DNA from: Granulicella sp. L60
GTDB lineage: Bacteria; Acidobacteriota; Terriglobia; Terriglobales; Acidobacteriaceae
Length of the DNA: 64,000 nt
Direction: 5' to 3'
Assembly: GCF_009765825.1 (NCBI RefSeq)
Contig: NZ_LMUR01000020.1
Coordinates: 126,994 to 190,993 of the forward strand
The translations under genes were made by a program, and so were the position numbers. The notes beneath the pieces are model-generated. The model had not been told where the DNA came from. It did no database searches and worked only from the letters and a program-made list of their open reading frames with translations. This document shows, piece by piece, positions 26,096 to 35,746 of the stretch (positions within the stretch are counted from its first letter, which is position 1; each line of letters opens with the position of its first letter).

Positions 26096-27562
26096 TTATT
26101 CCTGTTCGGTGGGCAGACGAACGACAAACTCCGTATCTCCGGGTTCAGAGCTGAACCGGATGGTGCCGTTGTACTGATCCACAATGCGCTGGACGATGCC
26201 TAATCCAATTCCTGTGCCTACGCCGACCGGTTTTGTCGTAAAGAAGGGATCGAAGATCTGGGCCTGGCTCTCCAGTGGAATGCCGCTGCCGTTGTCGGCG
26301 ATGCGAATGCAGATGTCTTTGTGTGGATGAGCAGGATCTGCAGCTGAGTCTTCCGCCCATGTGCGCACACTGATCTTTCCATTCTGGGGAACTGCGTCGA
26401 TTGCGTTGTCGAGAAGGTTCGTCCAGATCTGGTTCAGTCCCGTGCATTCGCTATGCAGAGGGGGAAGATTGGCGGCGAAGTTTTTCTCCACAGTAATCTC
26501 CTTCTCTCTCATCTTGTGAGCGAGGATCACCATCGTTGCATGAATGCTGTCGTTGACGTCGATCGTCTGTCTCTGCCCCTTGCCTTCGTAGGCGTAAGAC
26601 TTCACGGCATGGACCAGATCGGTGACTCGGCCGATGCTTTCCTCGATGGTGCCCACCAGTTGCATGCTTGAGACCATCGCCTCGAGCCAGTTCAACGCGT
26701 CAGAGAGCATCGTGCCATCGAAGTCCTGGCGGACGCACTCAAGCTGTTCAGAGTCCATGCCGATCGATGCGAGAGTGGGAGCCATCCTCCATGCATTTTC
26801 GACGTGGGCTGAATCCATCCATTCCGCCAGCGTCTCTTCCGCATCGCTCTGTTCCAGCGAATTCATCATCAGCGGCTTCTTGGCCGACAGGGCCTGTTTT
26901 TGCAGATTGTAGATGCACAGCTTTTGCTCGCGGGTGAGTTCGTACTCGCTCCAACTTAAGGTGAGCTCATGCATTCGTGTCAGGTTTTCGCGAAGCTGAG
27001 AAGCAGCACGGCGCGCCGCGGAGCCGGGGTTGTTCAGCTCATGCATCAGGCCGGCAGCAAGCGTGCCCAGCGAAGCCATCTTCTCCTGCTGTACCGTCAT
27101 GCTCTGCATCTTTTGCAGGCGTTGCGTCATGTTTCCTAGAATGGCCTTGCGTACATCCGGGCAGCTTGTCATCAGGCTCCAGAACTGCTCTTCGTCGAGC
27201 TGTAGAAGACGGCTCGATTGAGAAGCAAAGATATTAGCTGCGTTCGGAATGTTGGCGAGTAGAGGCAACTCGCCAAAGGTGTTTCCTGCCTCGATCTTGG
27301 CCACAGCTAGATCGGTTCCGTCGCCCAGAGCATGGTTGACGCTGAGCTCTCCCTCAAGCAGGATCCAGAAAAAATGTGCGCCCTCGCCCTGGCGAACCAG
27401 AACCTCGTCCTTTTCGATGCGAAGCTCCTGCACGCCCTCCACGCAGTACAACTCGTCATCCTTAAGCGACGACAGCAGGGGAACTTTGCGGAGCTGCGCA
27501 AACAGTTCTTGGTTCATCTTTTCCACGACGTGGCTTTGGACGGTCTGGGTTTGGTCACTCAT
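26096..27562 (-). CDS. Sensor histidine kinase with N-terminal cyclic-nucleotide-binding-like domain
   Basis: A 488-residue soluble kinase. Residues about 22-140 are a CRP-type beta-roll (LRIEKDEVLVRQGEGAHFFW, TFGELPLL). The Arg that normally contacts the cAMP phosphate is absent (PNAAN where P-R-S-A is usual), so the ligand may not be a cyclic nucleotide. HisKA: phospho-acceptor His174 in AAGLMHELNNPGSAARRAA. HATPase: NLLDNAID (N box, about 386), IADNGSGIP, FDPFFTTKP and GTGIGLGIV. No membrane segment. It starts 22 nt after the receiver-TrxR fusion stop, so the two form an operon. Confidence 0.92.
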   Translation of the reverse strand: MSDQTQTVQSHVVEKMNQELFAQLRKVPLLSSLKDDELYCVEGVQELRIEKDEVLVRQGEGAHFFWILLEGELSVNHALGDGTDLAVAKIEAGNTFGELPLLANIPNAANIFASQSSRLLQLDEEQFWSLMTSCPDVRKAILGNMTQRLQKMQSMTVQQEKMASLGTLAAGLMHELNNPGSAARRAASQLRENLTRMHELTLSWSEYELTREQKLCIYNLQKQALSAKKPLMMNSLEQSDAEETLAEWMDSAHVENAWRMAPTLASIGMDSEQLECVRQDFDGTMLSDALNWLEAMVSSMQLVGTIEESIGRVTDLVHAVKSYAYEGKGQRQTIDVNDSIHATMVILAHKMREKEITVEKNFAANLPPLHSECTGLNQIWTNLLDNAIDAVPQNGKISVRTWAEDSAADPAHPHKDICIRIADNGSGIPLESQAQIFDPFFTTKPVGVGTGIGLGIVQRIVDQYNGTIRFSSEPGDTEFVVRLPTEQE

Positions 27563-27584
27563 TGCGTTATGGTTTTACTGCCTT

Positions 27585-29231
27585 TCAAAGCGTAGCTAGA
27601 TACTGGTGCACAAACTGGATGGCGATGGAGCCCTCGCCCACTGCGGAAGCGCATCGCTTGACAGAGTTGAAGCGGACATCGCCCGCGACGAAGATTCCCG
27701 GCACGCTGGTCTCGAGCAGGTACGGGTCGCGATCGAGCTTCCAGGAGGCAGGCGACTTTGCCTTCAGGTCCGGGCCGGCGAGGATGAATCCCTTGTTGTC
27801 GCGGCAGAGCTCTGAGGGGAGCCAGTCGGTCTTGGGCGCTGCGCCGATGAAGATGAACAGGGAACCGGCCGGGCGACGCTCCTCACCGTTCGGCGTCGTC
27901 AGCGTCAAGCACTCCAGGTGGGTATCACCCGCCATGCCGACGACCTCGGTGCAGGTCTCGACGGTGATGTTCGGCGTCGCTTCGATCTGGTCGATCAGGT
28001 ACTTCGACATGCTGCTCTCAAGCGATTTGCCGCGTACCAGCATGTGGACCTTATCGGCATAGCGCGAGAAGTGCATCGCAGCCTGACCGGCGGAGTTTGC
28101 GCCGCCGACGATATAGACAGCCTCTTCCTTGCACGACATGGCCTCGGTGAGCGCTGCGCCGTAGTAGACGCCCGCACCGCTGAGCTTGTCGGCGCCGGGA
28201 ACGTCGAGCTTGCAGTAGTCCACGCCGGTTGCGATCAGGCAGACGTGGCAGGTGACCTCCTGGCCGCCCTCCATCTGGATGATGCGGTACTGGTTTTCGC
28301 TGCGGATGTTGGAGACGCGCTGGGTCAGGAACTCGGCACCGAGGCGGTTGGCCTGGAGGTAGGCGCGTTTGGCCAGCTCTTCGCCGCTGAGACCTTCGGG
28401 GAAGCCGAGGTAGTTCTCGATCTTCGAGCTTGATCCAGCCTGTCCGCCGGGCGCGGCTGCCTCGACCACCAGGGTGCGCAGGCCCTCCGATGCGCCGTAC
28501 ACGCCTGCTGCCAGCCCGGCCGGTCCTGCACCGATGACGACGACGTCGTAGAACTCCTGCTGGGCCTGGGTGCGCAGGCCGACCTTCTTAGCGATCTCGG
28601 TGGAGGTCGGCTGGACAAGCGCGGTGCCGTCTCCGAAGAGGATGACGGGCAGCTTGGTGTCGTCGATCCCTTTCTCTTTCAGGAGATCCAGGGCGTCCGG
28701 CGTCGTCTCGGGGTTCAGCCACTGGTAGGGGATACGGTTGCGCGAGAGGAAGTCGCGGACGGCGTGATCGGTCGCCGACCAACGGACGCCTACGACGCGA
28801 ATACCTTCGAATGGGGGCTTGTAGCCCTGCTTCCAACTCTCCAGCAGATCGTCCAGGATGGGATAGAGCTTCTCTTCGGGCGGATCCCAGGGCTTGTTGA
28901 GGTAGTAGTGAATCTTCGCGGAGTTGATGGCGCGAATGGCCGCTTCGGTGTCGGCGTAGGCGGTCAGCAGGACGCGCTTGGCGTTGGGATAGATGGCCAG
29001 TGCCTGCTGCAGGAAGTCGACCCCGGTCATACCCGGCATGCGTTGGTCGGAGAGCAGCAGGGCCACCACGTCCTTGCGCTCCTGCAGCTGGCGGCAGATG
29101 TCGAGCGCCGCTCCACCCGAAGCCGCCCGGACGATGCGGTAGTCCTGGCCGTAGTGACGGCGGAGGTCCTGGACCACTGCTTCCAGTACGCTGGTGTCGT
29201 CGTCGATGGCTAGTAAAACTGGTTTAGGCAT
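27585..29231 (-). CDS. Receiver domain fused to a thioredoxin-fold segment and a thioredoxin-reductase-like flavoprotein
   Basis: A 548-residue fusion. Residues 1-125 are a full receiver: acidic D10-D12, phospho-acceptor D62 in LLSDQRMPGMTG, T90 and K113. Residues about 144-220 look like a glutaredoxin/thioredoxin fold with cis-Pro (LPVILFGDG) but no Cys pair. Residues 228-548 are a TrxR-type flavoprotein: FAD motif VVVIGAGPAGLAAG, NADPH motif GGANSAGQAA, and C-terminal GIFVAGDV. The reductase CxxC is missing: GVYYGAALTE stands where G-x-x-Y-C-x-x-C-D-G is expected. Thus disulfide reduction is unlikely, and redox- or NADPH-linked signalling with the kinase downstream is inferred. Confidence 0.92.
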   Translation of the reverse strand: MPKPVLLAIDDDTSVLEAVVQDLRRHYGQDYRIVRAASGGAALDICRQLQERKDVVALLLSDQRMPGMTGVDFLQQALAIYPNAKRVLLTAYADTEAAIRAINSAKIHYYLNKPWDPPEEKLYPILDDLLESWKQGYKPPFEGIRVVGVRWSATDHAVRDFLSRNRIPYQWLNPETTPDALDLLKEKGIDDTKLPVILFGDGTALVQPTSTEIAKKVGLRTQAQQEFYDVVVIGAGPAGLAAGVYGASEGLRTLVVEAAAPGGQAGSSSKIENYLGFPEGLSGEELAKRAYLQANRLGAEFLTQRVSNIRSENQYRIIQMEGGQEVTCHVCLIATGVDYCKLDVPGADKLSGAGVYYGAALTEAMSCKEEAVYIVGGANSAGQAAMHFSRYADKVHMLVRGKSLESSMSKYLIDQIEATPNITVETCTEVVGMAGDTHLECLTLTTPNGEERRPAGSLFIFIGAAPKTDWLPSELCRDNKGFILAGPDLKAKSPASWKLDRDPYLLETSVPGIFVAGDVRFNSVKRCASAVGEGSIAIQFVHQYLATL

Positions 29232-29469
29232 ATCCCTTTATACTTTGTGACAACCCGCCCGCAAAGGACCCGGCAATTTGATTGTTTGGGAAGGCTCCAG
29301 GGTTCAGAAGGTTTCGTACCATATATTCGGACGCCGATACTCCCCCACGGCCACGACAGTACCATCGGGAACTAAATTGTCCGAATTGTAGACACTGCCT
29401 CGTTTACGCGGCAATCCACCGATATAGCCATTGTGGGGCGAAAAAATCCCCCAGGAGACCACAGAACCG

Positions 29470-30144
29470 ATGAATCGACTTATCCTGGCCGACAATCAGG
29501 CGATCTTTCGCGCAGGCGCTGCCAGAGTTCTTGCGCTGGAGGACGATATGCGGATTGCGGCGCAGTGCGACGACGGAACCAAGCTGTATGCCGCCATTGA
29601 GAGCCTGCGGGGCTCCATTCTGCTGGTCTCGTCGAGTCTGCGGCTGGATCTGGCGGATGTGCTGGCGAGGACGCGGACGGCGGCAAGCCGCATCGTTCTG
29701 GTGCTGGAGAACACGGAACAGCTTCCGGGTGAGATCGTCTTGCGGCTGGACGGCGTAGTCAGCCGCAACGTCACGGGGAGCGTTCTGGTGGACTGCATCC
29801 GGCGCGTGGCCCATGGAGAGCGCTTTGTGCAGCGCGCCAACGTCACCACCATGCAGGCCTCGGATAACGTAGGCGCGCGTGTGCGTGACCGGCTGACTCC
29901 AAAGGAGATGCAGATCGTGGCGCTGATTGTGCAGGGGTGCAAGAACAAGGATATCGCGCAGCAACTGGGCACCAAGGAGCAGGTGATCAAGAACTACCTG
30001 CGCAGCATCTACGACAAGACCGGCGTCTCCGACCGGCTGGAGCTTGCTCTCTTCACGATCCACCACCGCGTCCTAGCAGAGGCGGCGGCGAAGGCGGGAC
30101 GCATGATCGAGATGAAGGGCGTGCCTACGGCGCAAACTGCTTAG
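29470..30144 (+). CDS. NarL/LuxR-type response regulator with degenerate receiver
   Basis: A 224-residue protein. The N-terminal half has the receiver layout (ILADNQAIFRAGAARVL with one acidic Asp), but the phospho-acceptor position reads ILLVSSSL, so Asp is replaced by Ser and phosphorylation at that site is unlikely. The C-terminal HTH (about 140-200) is a clear LuxR/GerE domain: RLTPKEMQIVALIVQGCKNK, TKEQVIKNYLRSIYDKTGV. It is divergent from the receiver-TrxR/kinase operon across a 238-bp gap, which suggests it belongs to the same regulatory island. ATG 29470 matches the family start. Confidence 0.88.
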   Translation: MNRLILADNQAIFRAGAARVLALEDDMRIAAQCDDGTKLYAAIESLRGSILLVSSSLRLDLADVLARTRTAASRIVLVLENTEQLPGEIVLRLDGVVSRNVTGSVLVDCIRRVAHGERFVQRANVTTMQASDNVGARVRDRLTPKEMQIVALIVQGCKNKDIAQQLGTKEQVIKNYLRSIYDKTGVSDRLELALFTIHHRVLAEAAAKAGRMIEMKGVPTAQTA

Positions 30145-30149
30145 AGGCA

Positions 30150-30311
30150 AAGCGCCTGCGCGACGTGCGCCCACTTCGTGGGGTGTATACCGCTTTGCGT
30201 GGGCCTCCCGTTGGTCGTCGGAAAAATCTTTCAGGCGACCAACGGGAGCAGCAACCGGAGGGGTATACAAGTCACGAAGTGACCTCCCCACGAGCAGTGG
30301 GCCGGCCGGCC
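30150..30311. repeat. Long palindromic intergenic repeat, copy D
   Basis: The left arm is degenerate (CGCCCACTTCGTGGGGTG). The central pair is perfect: CTCCCGTTGGTCG and CGACCAACGGGAG around a loop containing GGAAAAATCTTTC. The right arm reads AAGTCACGAAGTGACCTCCC, then CACGAGCAGTGGGCC. It lies between the convergent ends of the LuxR regulator and the P5C dehydrogenase gene, so it may also act as a bidirectional terminator. Confidence 0.82.
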
Positions 30312-30316
30312 AATCT

Positions 30317-31957
<1,641 letters not shown>

Positions 31958-32080
31958 AAAGAGGTCGATTCTAGCGGGAGCACTTTGGTCTCGTCGCTTT
32001 GTGAGATGAAGACATGAAAGAGAGGACAATCCTCAACAGTTAGACGAATTTATTGTATGAGATGATTCCTCGCCCGCAAA

Positions 32081-35000
32081 CTATTCCACCTCAGTCAGTT
32101 GCTCGGTCGCCTTCGACATCTTCGCGGTTCGGTCGAGCTTGTCCCAGTTGAATGGTTTGCCGTCGATGGCGCGCTTGACGGTCTTCAATAGGACGACCGA
32201 AAACACCTGCCGGTAGGTAAACCGCTGAATCCAGATGTGGAAGAGGAGCCAGCCGTCGCCCTTGCTTGCAGGATGCTTTCGCTCCAGCGCGAAGGCCAGT
32301 GCGGAGGCCACGAAGTCGATGATCAGGAAGGCCGCAAAGAACGCCAGCAGCTTGTAGAAGCTGTCCGTCGATGCGGTCTCCGGGTGGAAGTGCTTGTCGA
32401 TCGCATAGTGGATCACCCCGCCGACGAACATCAGGTCGATCAGCGGCGAGACCAGCGGAAGCACGATCTGGAAGATGACGATATTCGGTAGCGCGAACAG
32501 GCCCATGGCGCGGCGCTTGCTGATCGCGCCCTTGTGCTTGAAGACCGCTTGAAGAATGCCGAAAGACCAGCGGAATCTCTGCCGCATCAGACCGTCCGCG
32601 TTGACCGGCGCCTCGGTGAAGGCCAGCGCCTGATCCTCATAGATCACGCAGTATCCCTGCTCCAGCAGGTTCATCGTGAGGTCGGCATCTTCGGCCACGG
32701 TGTTGGTGTGATAGCCACCGCCTGCGCGAACCGCAGAGGTCCGCCACGCTCCGATTGCGCCCGGAACCACCATCACAACGTCGAAGAGATCCAGTGCGCG
32801 CCGCTCGAAGTTCTGACTCGTGATGTACTCAAGCGCCTGCCAGCGCGTCCACAGATTCACCCGGTTGCCAACCTTCGCGTTCCCCGCGACCGCACCGATT
32901 CTCGGATTCGCGAAGTGGGGCACGAGGTTTGCAATCGCATCGTGCGCGATGACGCCGTCCGCGTCGATGCCGACGTAGATCTCCTCGTCGATGCGTTCGA
33001 GCGCGTAGTTCAGCGCATCGGCCTTGCCGCCGTTCGGCTTGCTCAACACCGTCAGCCGTCCCGACGCGATGTCCGCCGGGTACGCCTCGCGCGCCACGTC
33101 GAAGGTGTTGTCGGTCGAGCCGTCGTCGATCACGATAATGCGGATGTTCTTGTACGTCGACATCATCACGGACCGGATCGTCCGCACGATCACCTTCTCC
33201 TCGTTGTAAGAGGGAATCAGTACGGCAACCCGTGGCTGATACTCCGGCGTCGCATAGTTTTTCCTCTTGCGGAAGCGGTCGATGATGGCGAAGATTCCGA
33301 TGATGATCAGCCGCGCGCTCATCAGCACGTCGCCGACGAAGAAGACCGCGACCACAAAGTAGTGGAAGAAGCTGTAGAAGAAGAAGGTGATCGAGTCTGC
33401 GCGTGCCTGCCAGCGCTGGTGCGGCGTCAGCGGAGGCATCACTTCGGCGCGTGTCTTGCCCACTAGCTCTGACACCGGAACGATCTCGTACCCATGCGCC
33501 TTCAGAGCCTGGATCAGCACCGGAAGCGCGGCGATGGTGGCCGAGCGGTCGCCTCCGCCATCGTGCAGCAGAATGACGGACCCCTTGTTCCACGGATGCG
33601 TGTCCATCTGAGCGATCGTCTCGAAGACCCCGTCGGTGATCTCCTTCGGAGTCTTGCGCGGATGCTCGTCCCAGTCGTTGGTGTCAATCTTGTTGCCGAT
33701 GATGACGTAGCCGAGCCCTTGAATTCGTGCCACCGGCGCGGCCTGATCGTTGGTATCAGGTTCCTGGTCGATAGAGTAAGGCGGACGGAAGTAGAGCGGC
33801 TGCACCCCAAGCTTCGAGGCAAAGAGGCGCTCCGTCAGGTTCAGCTCCAGGTCGACCTGGCGGTTTGAAATTTCGCTGATGTCCGGGTGCGACCAGGTGT
33901 GATTGCCGATCTCGTTGCCTTCGCGATAGACGCGCTGCATGACCCCGACGTAGTCCTCGGCTATCTCGCCAATCATGAAGAACGTACCGTGCACGCCGTA
34001 CTGCTTCAGGATGTCGAGGATCTTCGGCGTCCACTCAGGATCGGGTCCGTCGTCAAACGTCAGCGCCACCTTCTTCGGGTGGTAACCGTACTGCTCCACC
34101 GTGTACGATAGCGGAAACGACTGCATCGACTCCTGCGTAATCTCGCGGTACTCCGCCGGCACGGAGTCGTCGTCGTCCATGGTCACGACACGCTCGCCGG
34201 TCTGCGGAGGACGTGTCACTCGCAGAATGTCGCCCTCGCCCTCTGTATCTACGTCGTAGCCGGGCTCAACCTGCGCCAGATCTTTCACGGGATCGGCGTG
34301 CAGCGGAGTGTCCCAGATCTTCCACAACGAGTTATCTTCCTGGCCCAGCCGCCAGAGCGCGTACGTCTGAATCCCCAGCATGCGCGCCGCACGCATCTCG
34401 TTCAGCGCGGTCACCGCATCCAGAAACCAGATCTGGTGGCGCTCGTGCGCGTCCACGTCGTCGTAGGCGAAGTGAACGTTCAGCGAGTCGTCGTCGAGAT
34501 CGATCTGGGAATCGGAGTCCACGGCTGCCTGCCATGCCTCCTGGGTCGACATATCGTGCGACGAGATCACCTTGGTCGGCTGTGGCTTGCGCTTCGATCC
34601 CTTCCTACCTGTCTCGGCATCCGGCAGCGACGTCGTCCAGTCGTAACCGTAGTTGCCGATCGAGCAGATGATCTTTTCCTTCGGCACCTTCTTCAGGACG
34701 TTCTTCAGGTTGTCGACGAACCAGTCCTGAGATGCGATGGGTCCCGGGTCGCCCTCGTTCTGATGCTCGTCGTAGTTCATCAACAATAGACCGTCGGAGT
34801 GGTCGGCAATAAACTTCAGGTCCCAGTCGTCGTCGCCTACGGGGGTGTTCACGTACAGGCGCAGATTCCGCGGATGGAAGTCACTATAGAGCGCTGCAAT
34901 TAGCGCATTCAGCCCAGGCTGCGCAGCGGTTGGAATCTCTTCGAGATCGAGCGAGAGTCCGCGATAGCTGGGATTGCCTGCTAGAAACTTATCCATCTGC

Positions 35001-35626
35001 TGAAGGAACGTGGCCCGTGCCTGCGGGTTGGAGAGGAACTCTCCTATCTGCGGCATCCACAGACCCTTCGTCGGACTGTAGTTGTTCACCAGCGGGAACA
35101 CGTCGAGGTTCACATGATTGGACGCGATGGTACGGGCGACCTTACCTTCGCGGTCTACTTGGTGGACGCCGGCCGAGTCCACCACCGGGTATGGCCGGTT
35201 GTCGGGTGTGTACGCGGTCAGCTTACCGTCGGGCGTGACAACGTGGAGCCACTCCGGAAACAGCAGGTCGACCTGGCTGATGTGCTGCTTCAGCGACGAG
35301 TAGCTCGCCGGATCGTCCTCAACGTAGTACGCCGCGCGCAGGCCTTCACCCTGGTTCAGGGGGACGTCGCCCGGCTTCACATCGGTCTTGCGGTGCGCGG
35401 AGCGGCGAAGCTTGGAACCCCTCAGAAACGCCGTGGACTGACTCGCCAGCGCCTTGTAGTTCCGCTTCGGCGACTGCAGAAACAGCTCCGGCAGCGGCTT
35501 CATCCGCAGCAGGCCGATGACGAAGACGGTCCCCAAAAGCAGCCCCGCGAGTGCGAGTAGGTCGAAGATTCGGCGCAGCCGCTTCCAGCGCTTGCGTTGT
35601 GGATCGTAGAAGACTTGTTTGTTCAT
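32081..35626 (-). CDS. GH18-like / polysaccharide deacetylase (NodB) / GT2 glycosyltransferase trifunctional membrane protein
   Basis: About 1181 residues with three catalytic modules in one chain. An N-terminal membrane helix (about 23-42) precedes a GH18-like domain (about 95-440) with GLSLDLEEIP, where the D-x-E pair gives the catalytic Glu near 229. A NodB deacetylase follows (about 515-725: VALTFDDGPDPEWTP, NHTWSHPD, FRPPY, LLHDGGG). After a helix pair (about 748-785), a processive GT2 domain has IDDGSTD, DADG, the catalytic ED in VAEDADL, and QRFRW, then C-terminal membrane helices. Synthesis, deacetylation and trimming of a GlcNAc-type polymer is inferred. ATG 35626; no clear ribosome site. 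Confidence 0.93.
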   Translation of the reverse strand: MNKQVFYDPQRKRWKRLRRIFDLLALAGLLLGTVFVIGLLRMKPLPELFLQSPKRNYKALASQSTAFLRGSKLRRSAHRKTDVKPGDVPLNQGEGLRAAYYVEDDPASYSSLKQHISQVDLLFPEWLHVVTPDGKLTAYTPDNRPYPVVDSAGVHQVDREGKVARTIASNHVNLDVFPLVNNYSPTKGLWMPQIGEFLSNPQARATFLQQMDKFLAGNPSYRGLSLDLEEIPTAAQPGLNALIAALYSDFHPRNLRLYVNTPVGDDDWDLKFIADHSDGLLLMNYDEHQNEGDPGPIASQDWFVDNLKNVLKKVPKEKIICSIGNYGYDWTTSLPDAETGRKGSKRKPQPTKVISSHDMSTQEAWQAAVDSDSQIDLDDDSLNVHFAYDDVDAHERHQIWFLDAVTALNEMRAARMLGIQTYALWRLGQEDNSLWKIWDTPLHADPVKDLAQVEPGYDVDTEGEGDILRVTRPPQTGERVVTMDDDDSVPAEYREITQESMQSFPLSYTVEQYGYHPKKVALTFDDGPDPEWTPKILDILKQYGVHGTFFMIGEIAEDYVGVMQRVYREGNEIGNHTWSHPDISEISNRQVDLELNLTERLFASKLGVQPLYFRPPYSIDQEPDTNDQAAPVARIQGLGYVIIGNKIDTNDWDEHPRKTPKEITDGVFETIAQMDTHPWNKGSVILLHDGGGDRSATIAALPVLIQALKAHGYEIVPVSELVGKTRAEVMPPLTPHQRWQARADSITFFFYSFFHYFVVAVFFVGDVLMSARLIIIGIFAIIDRFRKRKNYATPEYQPRVAVLIPSYNEEKVIVRTIRSVMMSTYKNIRIIVIDDGSTDNTFDVAREAYPADIASGRLTVLSKPNGGKADALNYALERIDEEIYVGIDADGVIAHDAIANLVPHFANPRIGAVAGNAKVGNRVNLWTRWQALEYITSQNFERRALDLFDVVMVVPGAIGAWRTSAVRAGGGYHTNTVAEDADLTMNLLEQGYCVIYEDQALAFTEAPVNADGLMRQRFRWSFGILQAVFKHKGAISKRRAMGLFALPNIVIFQIVLPLVSPLIDLMFVGGVIHYAIDKHFHPETASTDSFYKLLAFFAAFLIIDFVASALAFALERKHPASKGDGWLLFHIWIQRFTYRQVFSVVLLKTVKRAIDGKPFNWDKLDRTAKMSKATEQLTEVE

Positions 35627-35746
35627 CAAAAGGAGGCCAGGCGCATGCGGTAAGTCTCATCGTATGCAGCACGATGGTTTGAGTCAACGCAACGACGAAC
35701 ATGCAACGTCAGACACTCTGCCATTGCTTCAGTATGATGCAGAGAC

